This document shows positions 13,515 to 24,120 of a stretch of 64,000 nucleotides of DNA, in pieces. Source of the DNA: Viscum album (taxonomy: Eukaryota; Streptophyta; Magnoliopsida; Santalales; Viscaceae); contig OY728122.1 of the NCBI GenBank assembly GCA_963277665.1, forward strand, positions 1,544,810,868-1,544,874,867, written 5' to 3'. Below the pieces are notes generated by a model that was not told the DNA's origin, searched no databases, and saw nothing but the letters and a program-made list of their open reading frames with translations. The position numbers were made by a program, and so were the translations under genes. Numbering within the stretch: the stretch's first letter is position 1; the number at the start of each line of letters is the position of its first letter.

Positions 13515-14095
13515 GTGGCGTGGTGCCGTCGCACCACGCGGTTGATCGTGCATTTATTTTACGCAACGCCGTCGCGCGCACACCATGGAAGGATCTTCAA
13601 GAACGCGACGCCGTCGCGCCGCGTTGAAAAGAATCATGGCACGGCGAAAGGGGCGCGGTGCCGTCGCACCGCGCCGGACGACGAACACCGCGGCCGGTTC
13701 CGGGCCGCGGCGGGACGAGGAGACCGCGGCCGGATCCGGGCCGCGGCGGGGTGTGAAGACCGGCAGCCGGGCCGCCGGCGTCGGAAGTCGAAGGCGGGAC
13801 CGGAATTTCTGGTCCCGTTGGTAAAAACCGGCCGGCCAGCTGGCCGGCCGGATGACTTAAAACCGGGGGAATTAAATCCCCCGGCCGGATCATTAAAACC
13901 CCCCTCTTAATGAGGGGGGGGCGGTTCTTGAGGGAAGGGGGCAACCGGCCCCCTTTGGTTCGGCGCCAGCAGGCCCCCCACGTGCGGGGGGGCCGTTTCA
14001 TGAAATTGGCGCGGCACAAGGCCGCGCCGCCTATTCCTTCAGCGGGGGAAATAAATTCCCCCCGCGCGGCCTCCTTAAGCGGCGCCAGCGCCGGC
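13515..14095 (+). repeat. array of about 15 GC-rich hairpins, mostly at 35-bp spacing
   Basis: Successive inverted repeats with short loops are readable. Four units, centred at about 13,528, 13,571, 13,613 and 13,663, share the loop CGTC. Then come centres at about 13,699, 13,735, 13,769, 13,806, 13,839, 13,873, 13,909, 13,945, 13,983, 14,018, 14,053 and 14,087, a step of 34-38 bp. Clear stems include CCGGGGGA with TCCCCCGG, CCCCCCTC with GAGGGGGG, AAGGGGGC with GCCCCCTT, GGCCCCCC with GGGGGGCC and GGCGCGGC with GCCGCGCC. The unit at 13,828-13,851 is a perfect 24-bp palindrome. The units at 13,571, 13,769 and 14,087 are weak. Spacers are T/A-rich and loosely alike. Confidence 0.85.
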
Positions 14096-14190
14096 CGCCG
14101 CGGCCCGCCGCCGCGCTACCGTCGCCGCCGCAGCCCGCCGCCGCCGCCGCCGCCGCGGCCCGCCGCCGCCGCAGCCCGCCGCCGGCCGCC
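14090..14190 (+). repeat. GCC-rich trinucleotide tract
   Basis: Repeated CCG/GCC trinucleotides with occasional interruptions directly follow the hairpin array. A further inverted repeat (about 14,195-14,230, GGGTC...GACCC) comes after it. Confidence 0.85.
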
Positions 14191-14260
14191 CCGGGTGGGG
14201 GTCGGGCCGGGTCGGCCCGGACCCGGACCCCCCCGTTTCGTACCAGATTTGGTTTTTGGC

Positions 14261-15030
14261 TCATAACTTGAGCCTCGGACCTCCGAATGACGAACCGTCT
14301 ACGGCAACGCGATCCTTGGATCGAGACGGTCGTTTCGGTATATCGCACTCAAGGTTTCGGTTTACTTTGAGTTCGGCCGGGTTGGTTCGTTCACGGAACC
14401 AACCGGGCCTTCGGAGCAGAAACACTCATATCTTGAGCTACGAACGTCCGATTGACGCGCCGTTAGTCGCGTTGCGTTCCTCTTAATGAGACGGATCTTT
14501 TGGCATACTCCGCCCGAGGTTTGGACGCAGGTGGAGTATGGTCCGGTTGGTTTTGCCTTAAAAACCAACCGGGCCCCGGAGACGAAAAAGCCAATAACTC
14601 ACAGACCGGGCGTCCGATTGACGCGCCGTCTGTTTCGTTGACTTCCTCTTGATGAGACGGAACTTTTGACATACGCCGCCCGAGTTTTGGATACAGTCGG
14701 AGTATGGCCGGGTTGGATTGCACCCAAAACCCAACCGGGCCCCTGGAACGGAAAAGCTGATATCTTTCAGACAGGACGTCCGTTTGACGAACCGTCAGCG
14801 GCGTTGGTGTTTACGTTTAGTAACGGTCCCTATGAGTATACCCTATGGGAGTTCGGGGTACAGTTGAGATACGGCCGGGATTGGTTCGCACTCGAAACCA
14901 ACCGGGCCCCTGGGACGAAAAGGCTAATAACTCACAGACCGGGCGTCCGATCGACGTGCCGTCGGTTGCGTTGAGACCCCTGTGACGAAACGGACTTTTG
15001 AGATACTTCTTTGCGGGACTTTGAGATACT
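14261..15030 (+). repeat. 165-bp tandem repeat, about 4.5 copies
   Basis: Units start at about 14,261, 14,426, 14,592, 14,758 and 14,924. Each begins with a 'tcataacttgag'- or 'aataactcacag'-like block, then 'cgtccgattgacg', then a 'gagacgg' block, and ends with 'aaccaaccgggcc' and a GA-rich tail. The related LTR at 58.0 kb has only about two such units (from about 59,705 and 59,875). Confidence 0.88.
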
Positions 15031-16266
15031 TGGAGTATCGACCTGTAGCTCGTGGAGCGGACCCTCCCAGTGACGAGCGTGCGATGTACGGAGACCGTGT
15101 AGCTGGCTGAGACCTGACGACTGCTTGACCGACTCGACTTGGAGTGAGTCGACTAGCCCAGTGGACGGAGCACTACTTTCTGAGGTGCAGACCCATGGCG
15201 GACGGAGCACTACCTGTGTGACAGTGCAGACCCGCGGTGCTCGTCCGGAGAGTACCTCAGCAGGCTACTAGGGGGTGTGCACTACTGAGTTTGGGTGACA
15301 TACCTCGGCGGGAAGCACTACTGTGTCTGGGTGGCTGACCCGCGGTACTCGACAGGAGGAGTACTTCAGCAGTCTTAGGTTAGTGAGCAGTACCTCGGAG
15401 TCGTGACAGGACCACTGCACACTCCAGAGACGGAGCTCTTCAGCAGTTACGGTTTCGATAATGAAAATCCTGGTTTGAGCTGAGACTTTTGACCTTGTGT
15501 TTACTTCATGATTGAGATGGGTCACTTGCTAACTCGGGTATATGTATGGGCATATACCCGGGTAGTGGTTATCCGTCGTTTTCACAATTCTTGTGTTTCC
15601 TCATGATTGAGATGGGTTACTTGATAACTTAGGTATATGTATGGGCATATACCTAAGTAAGGTTTATCTGTTGAGATCTTCTTGTGTTTATCCTTGTTGG
15701 TTTTAGTGAGACCTTGAGGGTCTCGGGGTCCCTACTGAGTATCGTTATACTCACCCCTACACGGGCTATGCCCGCACCTCGTTGTGTTGGTTGCAGACGA
15801 CGGACAGTGCTGACAGAAGCCGAAGGTTCGAGGACTGGACGGTACCTGGAGGTGGACTATACGACGTGGCGGTACCCAGAGGCAGACCACTGGGCGGGAC
15901 ATACTTGGAGCAGACGGCGGGACCCGAGGAGCAGAGGAGCTATCTGTACCCACCCTTCAGGTGGGATTTCCAGTGGACAGCTCGGCGTAGCTGCTTTACT
16001 TTTCAGTTGCTGTTTTCCCTTTCGAGTTGTACTTTACAGTTGGGCTTGTATTTCCGGCCCCTTTTTACTTTCCGCACTTTTAGTTGTACTCTGTTTTGCT
16101 TAGTGTTACTTTCCGCTTTCTTACTCTGTGGTGTTTGTTTACTTTACAAAGGCAATGCCTTCCCTTTTTACCGGGATTTACGCCTTGGTGCTAGTCGCCA
16201 GCCCCTGGCCTATGGAAGGCGGGCTTGGGGTAGTCACGGCACGGTCCCCGAGGGCGGGTCGTGACA

Positions 16267-16271
16267 AATCC
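16267..16271. repeat. target-site duplication AATCC, right copy
   Basis: Matches 12,179-12,183 exactly and abuts the terminal GTGACA of the solo LTR. Confidence 0.9.
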
Positions 16272-16403
16272 CACCCTGGGCAGTTGGGTTCCGCCCCATG
16301 TATCGGTCAACTACTCCCAAGCATCAGCTCATTTCCAAGAAAAAAACTTCTTAGTCTCTTGTATACCATCCCCAAATAATTACTCCATAGAAAATAGCCT
16401 TCA

Positions 16404-16415
16404 CCTATGATACCA
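16404..16415 (-). other. primer binding site (initiator Met tRNA type) of the minus-strand gypsy element
   Basis: The plus strand reads cctatgatacca, the complement of TGGTATCAGAGG with one mismatch, three bases from the LTR boundary. The position and the 12-nt match fix the element's orientation as minus. Confidence 0.7.
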
Positions 16416-16418
16416 CTT

Positions 16419-18877
16419 TGTACATCCCCAAACTCGAAGCCACTAAACTGGTGTCTCAGGATGGGTTGGTACATGAACATAGGCTCACCTCCTCATATGC
16501 CAGATGTTGTTGACTAACAAGGGTCTAAAAGAAAATTTGGGGAGACTATACCCCCTTTGTCATAGTAATCCACAATATATTGCAATGATAAATAAATTTA
16601 ATGGGAAGGAATAAACCATAAACATGCATTACTAACTATTTCCGAAAATTGGGTAATACCCACTAACAAACTCTAATCATTTTCTTGTCATTCTAACCAT
16701 GTAATAAGGGAAGAAATCCCCAATTAAAGACCAATTAAATCATCCCTAAAACATGTCCTAAATCAATGAATGGATCCTTCTTCCATGTGCATCCCTAGAC
16801 TAACTCAATATCCATGAATAAGGATTTTCCCCTAGTCCTTACCTATGAGAATGAATTATTCATGCGTACCCAACAATGGCTCGAGAAGGATGTTAGTATA
16901 ACTCAGTAGGCCAACACTAGTAGTGTCCACAAAATATCCCATATTATAGATTGTTCCTTAAAATTCAAAATAAATGAAAAGATAAAAAAGGAAACTCTAG
17001 TTCCATTAGTTTAAAATATTCAGTTTAAACATTTAATCCCTAAACACATTTTCATCAATTGTTCCTTGGATTAGGAATTCACATCATTTACACAACAGCC
17101 TAAGCCGGTCAAATACTATTCATAAGGGAGTAAGTAAAGTTCACTATCACACTAGGGATAATAATTTCAGAAACAAATGAAATCCACTTACCTTAGAGCC
17201 TCTTTCTAGGTAGTTTCGTCAAATGAAACCCTAAGGGGAAAAAAGCCTCATTCCCCTTCCCTAACCCAAGTAATAATACTTATTGTTTAGAGCCTCTGCC
17301 TAACCTAACTTATGGGCATAGATCCTCATGTTAAATTCCACACAACTAACATGACTTGTGAACATGACTATTTATACATTTACCACATATAACATATCAC
17401 ATCCTTACACAAATAAACACACAGAAAATTCACATTTCATAATAATTCAACACATGAATTAACATCATACCTTAACCCATTATTACATTTACTAATTACA
17501 CTATATATCCCATCAATCCCACTTTAATTTTTAAAGCCTTAACCCAATATCATAATAAAAAACTCCTATACCAAGGCCTATTTAACATATTTTTCAATTC
17601 CAATAAAATAACCCATTTAACACATACATAAATTCCCAATAATTTACCCATTTAATATTTTCATCAATTAGCATGCATTAACCCACTTATGAATTTCAAG
17701 TACAATCGATAAGTCATTTAGAACAATCACTTTATTTCATCTAACCCATTTCTAACTATTAAAAACAATACATTATGACATTATTAAATTCTACATAAAA
17801 TAATCAATATTCCCATTTCAACTCAACAAACATATCAACATGTTCTTCATGGAATCTAATGTATCAAAGTAAATTGCATGCTTAACATTAAATTTTTCTA
17901 AGTTTGGAAATGTTGGCATAGACCATTGGTGGACCTAAATCAGTCTAGTCAATATCAATGAATCTAAAGGGGATTATGATGGGTTAAATTCCTCATTTAT
18001 CCTCAAATATCACTAAAGGAAACAATTTAACAATAAAGGTGAATAAATAACAAAACCACACATAAAAAAATCAACTCCAAGACTATGTGATATATCTTAT
18101 AGACAACCTAACTCGAATTAATAGATGAATGATTTAATAACCATATAATTTCATCCGGATTTAAGAACCCTTTGATGTAATAACCTATGATACACTGGAA
18201 AAAAGGTTTTTAGGGCTTTAGAAGAAGAAGAACGCAACCCCAAGCCCTAATCCCCAAAAGAGAAGAAAGAGGAGCATTAGACTTACATATTGTTTAAATC
18301 CACACCCAAAAACAATAAAAATAGACTACAATTGAAGATGATCAACACTGGGGAAGATTTTGGTACATAGGATCATCACATGGGATACATAGAGGAGAAT
18401 GACGAAGAAAATCAGGTGTAAGACTTTAAATCCCAATTAGAAAAATAAAATTCTATCTTTTTAAAGGGATGCTTAGTTTGGCCCCAGGGTTTTCCAAATC
18501 GTGCACTAGCCTATTTCAAAATGGGTTACAAGAAGCATGGTAACATATGGGGCATAGGTAGTATGATGAACCATTCACCAACCATTCAGATTAACTCTTT
18601 CCAAGAAAACAGGGTTTGGCCTTCTCCTTTTCACTATTTATTTAACCATGCGCCCTTCTCCCCTAGATAGCATAGTGTGGGTGCACGGTTACCCCTATGT
18701 TCATGAATATCATGTACCTTTAATTAAATATCCATTTTATATTTTGTTCATGTTTTGAACCCTCAGAACACCCTCAATCCTCCTGGCACTGTTGGATAAA
18801 ATTTAATTAACCCACTTTATGGAATTTAAAAAAGTATTTAAATAGGATGTTATCTCTAAAAATTTTGGGATCGTACA
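16419..18877 (-). mobile_element. 5' LTR of minus-strand gypsy element
   Basis: The left edge reads TGTACATCCCC and the right edge GGGATCGTACA on the plus strand, giving matching inverted ends (TGTAC-ATCCC and TGTACGATCCC on the two strands) and a length of 2,459 bp. The PBS lies just left of it. Several blocks inside resemble, in order, the LTR copies at 20.2 and 40.0 kb: 'agggtctaa' followed by 'ggggaga', and a 'cagtaggccaacac' region matching 'caacaggcccacacc'. It is therefore a related family. The right boundary rests only on the terminal inverted repeat. No partner 3' LTR was found to the left of 9.7 kb. Confidence 0.6.
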
Positions 18878-18934
18878 TGGAATACTCACCTATATAACTT
18901 CTTAGGAATGGAATAATAGTCCCATGTACCATTA

Positions 18935-19372
18935 TTCATGGGATAAATCCTCCCATGTTCTTCTTCATCTTCATATAAATCCTTCTATCCACCCCTTGGA
19001 TTGGGATAAATCCTCTAATGAACCCTTTTTCTTGAGATAAATCATCTCATGCACACTGTAGTTTCGGATAAATTCCCCCAGGTACCCGTTGTATTGGGAT
19101 AAATCCTTCCATGCACTCTTTGGATTGTGATAAATCCCTCCAGGTATCCTTTTTATATGGATAAATCCTCCTATATACCCCTTTTTCTTGGGATAAATTC
19201 TTCCATGTACTCTTTGGATTGGTTTAAATACTCTCATTTACACTTTGGATTAGGATATATCCTCCCATATACCCTTTTGCATGGATTAAATCCTCTCACG
19301 TACTCTTTGTCTTAGGGTAAATCCTCTTACATAAACATGGTATTTGGAAAATTCCTCCCCATACCATTTGGA
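18935..19372. repeat. 31-bp minisatellite, about 14 diverged copies
   Basis: The core 'ggataaatcctcccatgtac' (with variants) recurs every 30-33 bp, each copy followed by a 'cccttt' or 'ctttggatt' spacer. Open frames across it on both strands only reflect the repeat. It begins about 60 bp beyond the inferred LTR edge at 18,877. Confidence 0.88.
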
Positions 19373-20151
19373 TTCTATTTATTCCTCTCATGTTCTTATT
19401 TATGAACATTAGATAGAAACATTAACTATTCATTGGAGTGTGATAAAGGTCACCACATATCAATTATCTATATGTATGGTTCCAATAAAAATAAAATAAT
19501 TAATATTATCATAAATAATATATGAGAAGAAAATGGGTTCAAAAACTTTCTAAATGGTAACAAAAATGAGAATTTTATACCAATACCATAATCTCTAAAA
19601 TTTACTATTTAAGAAGATAATAGATCAAATGATTTAGGAATCATTAATCTACTATAGAATAATACTTTTAAAATCGGTGAGGAACTACACCAATTATTTT
19701 TCATATGAATTATTCTTAACATTATCTAAAAATATGAAATTTTCATGTAACATTCCAAAAACCATTTTTATAGATGAAGAAAAAACAACATAAAATATCA
19801 CATCAAAACTAATTCAAATAAAATGACCTTGAAAATAAATAATTTATAATTAAAATTTATAATTAGAATGAAGAAAATATATATTTATTAAATGGAAAAC
19901 TGTTAATAAAAAACCACATCATTAAAATAATAATGAAAACTTTTTTTAAATAAAATCAAATATAAAATTATTTGTGATAAAAAAATGTATGATTCCATAT
20001 GGGAAAATTGATCATGAGTGGAATTTGAAATCATGTATATGGAAAATCGACTAAAATAAATTAGAATTATTTATAACAAAAATGTATATTCATAAAACCA
20101 TAAAATCATAAAGTATGAATAATTTGTTGGGAAACTTTATTTCCTTGTAAA
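19373..20151. other. AT-rich spacer
   Basis: Very AT-rich sequence between the minisatellite and the next LTR. I see no gene or clean repeat in it. Confidence 0.4.
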
Positions 20152-20156
20152 ATAAT

Positions 20157-22520
20157 TGTAACATCCCGCCCGGACTCACTCAATAAAATAATTTTCGCAC
20201 CACTCACCAAATTTCCTAAATCACACCTCCCTAAATTCCATAGGTTTCCATCTAGTTGTGAGGGTCTAATGAAGGTATAGTGGGGAGATTATACCATCTA
20301 GACGAGTAATAAATATAGAAGAAACATAAATAAAATAAGGGAAATAGAAGATTATAATAACTAAAAATAAATATTAAAAAAAGGATAAATCATGCATGAA
20401 CATGATACAATGAACAACAGGTAGACAAAAAATAGATAATATAGTATGTGATGATAGTATTACAATATGAATAATTAGATAGAAGGATCCAACTCCTAGG
20501 GTAGGCTAAGTACATTCTCAACTACTACAAACAACTTACATGTCTTGTCCTAGTTTATAAATGAAAATAACACAGAGAATGACCAAAGGTCCTAATATGG
20601 AGTTAGGGGATACTCTATTCGGATACTAATTAACAACCCGGATAGGGTGTGTGATAAACATAGCATGCCACCAACAACAATGTATAATGCAATCCAGTTC
20701 ATGAGTATTAAATAATGAAGTGAGTATTTGTAATGAGAAAAGTGGTGTAATGAAATAAATAAATGTAATCATGTTATACTAAGGTTCCTCAATGACACAT
20801 GTTTTACCAGACATGATTCTTCCTAGGAAAAAATATCCTTGAACGTGTGTCATTATGTATATATATTTATATATATATTCATACATGTAAACTTGTACAT
20901 ATGTAAGAATATACATGCACTGCCATGAACCGATGGCTTAGTGCCCAAGAATCCCTATAAAGTAATCCTTCTTGTGATATGAGCCCTTAGCCTAGGAATT
21001 CTATAAATAGGAACCCATCATCGCTCAAGTCATAGTGAACCTTCATTATCAAATTCATTTAATTTCAAAATGATGGAAATGGGATCATCGATTCCAAAAT
21101 CAATATAGTTCGTTATTAATTAAACAATGAAATTATACATTTCATTTATAAATAACATAAAGGCTATGAGAAACACCCATGAAATAATATAACTCATCAA
21201 AAAAAATTCCTTACATTATTATTTCTCAAGGAGTTCGTTCATTAATGATATACCGACACACATTAGGAGGGTGTTGGGTTACATTGTTAAATCATAATCA
21301 TAACTTGTGGGATATATGAAACTCAAAATTAAATCAAATCCTTTTTTGACAACTGGATACTTCATAACTAAATATGGGATAAGAATACAAGCCCTATTTT
21401 AATTTAATCAATATAATTTTAAACCTTCAACTACTGTATAACATGGTCAGTTAATGGGAACACCTAATGGGGTGGCCCAATGTTTGGTCACAACCCTCAA
21501 ACCAAGTTTAGGAGTCTAGATAGCATTAAGGGAATGGTTTAGGAATTTAATTTAGGTTATTTCATAATTTAGGAGTAATGTTTGAGATGTTCATGAATGA
21601 GGAACATTAGAAATAATTTCTAACCAATGATACCTTTATGGAAAATACAATAGAACACCTACCTCATGCATAGGATGGTCTACTCATCCCATATTGGTCC
21701 TTCTTTTGAGCCATAATGAATGAAATCATAAGAATTGTCAAACAATGTGAGATTTGAGAATACAGACACGCACATTAATCACATTAAAAACAACAATAGA
21801 ATATAATAAATGTGAAAGGATGAGTCTTATACTTACCAAGGGACAACCTATGTGATGAATTGTATTTGATTTTGAGCTTAAATGAGTTAGATTCACCATA
21901 GGAATAGGATATGGAAGAGGTGCATCCATGGGGTTCCAAATTGGTGAATGTGGTAGGAGAAAGGGGTAAAAACACATAAAGTATGAAAGGGGGAATTATC
22001 ATTTTGATTTTATTTGTGAAGAACATTATTTGGCCATGTGATTTGGAAAAAATTTGTACACATGGTGTGTCAGTAACCATGTCGGCTTGGTGCACAGTTT
22101 GACTAACATGTGTCACCTATGTGGTGTGACTATGAAATGTTTTTGTAGATTCCTCAAAAAGTTTCATTGCCTCAGATGAATATTTTTACAATCTATGTGA
22201 AACTCTCTATGGACAATGTGGTTGTGGTTCATGTTTATCCTTGACCATGTTATTTCTATGCACTAATTTTGGGCCTAACATTGGATTTCCAAAAGATGAA
22301 ACGTTGAAGACTAGAGCTCCTGAAACTCAATGAAATCCTAAATAAACCCCTCAATCATTACACCACAAAAAACATTTATAGGTTAATAATTTTAAAATTG
22401 TATTCATAAGCTCAATTCATGATTCTTCCCATCCACCAAATGAAAATTTCAAATCCCTGTGGAATTTACAACCGGTTCAAAATGGGGGCCATTAAATCAT
22501 CCCACCATTGAAATTATTAT
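20157..22520 (-). mobile_element. left LTR of second minus-strand gypsy element
   Basis: The edge TGTAACATCCCG at 20,157 has the form of an LTR terminus. The copy at about 40,001-42,720 shares many blocks in the same order and direction, among them 'gtgagggtctaat', 'gatagggtgtg' or 'aatagggtgtg', 'aaatcaatatagtt', 'aataatataactcatcaa', 'ggtcacaaccctc' and 'tttaggagtctaga' or 'tttaggggtctaga'. Two parallel copies about 20 kb apart around an interior make this an LTR pair. Orientation is inferred from homology to the LTR at 16,419, whose PBS side is on the left. By that logic this is the 3' LTR. The right boundary is approximate. Confidence 0.65.
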
Positions 22521-23468
22521 CCAAGTGAATCCTTGAAAAGAAAAAAACATCACCTTATCTTCTCAGGTTATGAAATCCTTCTTGAATGACCACATTTTTT
22601 TAAATGCCTAACACACCTGTAATTGAAACATTAAACATGAGGTAAATAATCCACTAAAAATTGATCCAACTACCATATAAAATAAAAAATTATCATGGAA
22701 CATACCCAAACCTGTCTAACGTGAGGCATGATCATTTCATTCAAAAATTTTCTATCCAACTTATGGTTATGTCCACTACAAAGTCTAGGTTTCTATGGCC
22801 AATCCTAATCCATGGTACTCCAATCATCAAAAATGCCTATTGAATCATTAACATATCATTATAATGACTATTTTGATATGATTCTCAATGTGCAACACCA
22901 AATATCACACAATTAATATAATATCATTTTCTTTTTTTCTCAATAAAGGGTTGAATTTTAGTCCACCATGATTAACAAGTCGTGTGGGTATTTCCTTAAA
23001 AATCCCCAACCAACTCTTACACTACACTCATCACTTCCTCTAACATGCCAACATGGTTCGTCACCTGAAATAATTCCTCAGAATAATCGAAAAAAATTTG
23101 AGCCACTTCCAGCCAACTATAATTGAAAAAATAAGCTTATGACGCTAAAAATTTACCAAAACAAGATTTCATAGCCTCATCCCAAGGCATAACGAGATTG
23201 TTCCGAGAATGCTCACTAAAGATCATATCTAACTTCAAGTGATGTCTCCTTGCTGAATTACATCCCAATTTAAATAATCATTATATTATTTCATGACAAA
23301 CACCATTATTCAATAGAATACCCCTAGATCATCATAATATACTATGATCATAATAACCAAACTTGTATTTCTCTAAAATACATAATCGAGCATGAACCTA
23401 GAATTTACAAGTGATTCTAGAAGTACCATGTTCTATTTACCCAACAACATATGAAAGATAAAATTAAC
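22521..23468 (-). other. interior of second gypsy element, left part
   Basis: This lies between the left LTR and the large CACTA insertion. It should contain the end of pol if the orientation is right, but no RT, RNase H or integrase motif could be read on either strand. Confidence 0.35.
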
Positions 23469-23471
23469 ATC
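23469..23471. repeat. target-site duplication ATC, left copy
   Basis: ATC precedes the CACTA terminus and is repeated at 36,292-36,294. A 3-bp duplication is typical of CACTA elements. Confidence 0.85.
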
Positions 23472-23487
23472 CACTAATGGAAATTTA

Positions 23488-23539
23488 GGCTATAGCCATA
23501 GACCTTTAGCAACGGTTTTATAGGTCTATGGCTATAGCC
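23488..23539. repeat. subterminal hairpin, 18-bp perfect stem
   Basis: GGCTATAGCCATAGACCT (23,488-23,505) pairs with its exact complement at 23,522-23,539 across a 16-nt loop, 16 bp inside the CACTA terminus. Confidence 0.9.
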
Positions 23540-23589
23540 AATTTAGGGCCACAGTTTAATTAAAAAACCGTGCCTAAAATTTGCCTTTC

Positions 23590-24120
23590 CTTTTTCCCCC
23601 AAAATCCATAGGGCTCCTACTCCGTTCTCCTGATCAGCGACTCTTGCCCTCGCGATTCCTCCTCCCTCACGATCTTCTCCCCACTGCGCCCTCCTCCTCG
23701 CCGCGACCTCTTCCTCGTTGTGCCATCCTCCCTGATGACTCCTCACCGCGCCCTCCTCATCACTGTGACCATCCTTCCCGACGCATCCTCGTCGCGCCCT
23801 CCTCATCGTGCCCTCCTCATCATCGTGACCCTCCTCCCCGACGCCTCCTCGCCGCGACCCTCCTCTCCGTGACCCTCCTCCCCGACTCCTCCTCTCCACG
23901 ACCCTCCTCACTGTGACCCTCCTCCCCGATGCCTCCTCCCCGACACATCTCTTCCGATGCTGAGGTTGACACCCCCATCGCCCTCCCCGACACCTTTTTA
24001 CATGCAACCCTCAAAAACCCTCGATTCATCCTTATCATGACCCTCCCCTCCTGCAACAAAGCTGCTCCGAGATGCCTCCCCTCCTCCTCCATTCCTGACG
24101 GTTCTCCCCCAAAACCCTCA
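23590..24120. repeat. C-rich (CCTCC / CGACG) low-complexity tract near left CACTA end
   Basis: Repeated 'ccctcctcc', 'ccccgacgcctcctc' and 'cgcgaccctcctc' words fill the tract. Open frames on both strands (for example 23,581-23,916 and 23,543-24,007) are Arg/Pro/Ser- or Gly/Glu/Arg-rich and follow from the composition. It could derive from a 5' leader and first exon, because the third CACTA element (62.3-62.5 kb) also has a pyrimidine-rich leader there, but no protein is recognisable. Confidence 0.75.

Larger units (their letters stand above)
12184..16266 (+). mobile_element. 4,083-bp GC-rich solo LTR (Ty3/gypsy)
   Basis: The element begins TGTAAAGACCCG and ends GGGTCGTGACA, forming the short inverted TG...CA termini of an LTR, and is bounded by perfect AATCC duplications. 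No internal domain or second LTR is attached, so it is a solo LTR left by recombination between the LTRs of one element. Orientation is set by the related LTR at 58,010-61,090, which is followed on the plus strand by a PBS and gag. The interior is strikingly GC-rich and CpG-rich compared with the rest of the window. It contains a 230-bp-offset direct repeat (12.86-13.22 kb), a hairpin array (13.5-14.1 kb), a GCC-rich tract (about 14.09-14.19 kb) and a 165-bp tandem repeat (14.26-15.03 kb). It inserted into the minus-strand gypsy element between that element's gag and PBS. Confidence 0.92.

Noticed and set aside
13515..14348. Open frames over 100 codons on both strands in GC-rich DNA
   Set aside because: They span the hairpin array and GCC tract of a solo LTR. 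High GC removes stops, and no frame has a domain.
15268..16379. Open frames of 70-160 codons in the 3' part of the solo LTR
   Set aside because: They overlap in several phases on both strands inside an LTR with defined ends and target duplication.
18935..19372. Regular short repeats suggesting a CRISPR-like array
   Set aside because: Units are contiguous, diverged and without unique spacers of constant length, and the context is a plant nuclear repeat region.
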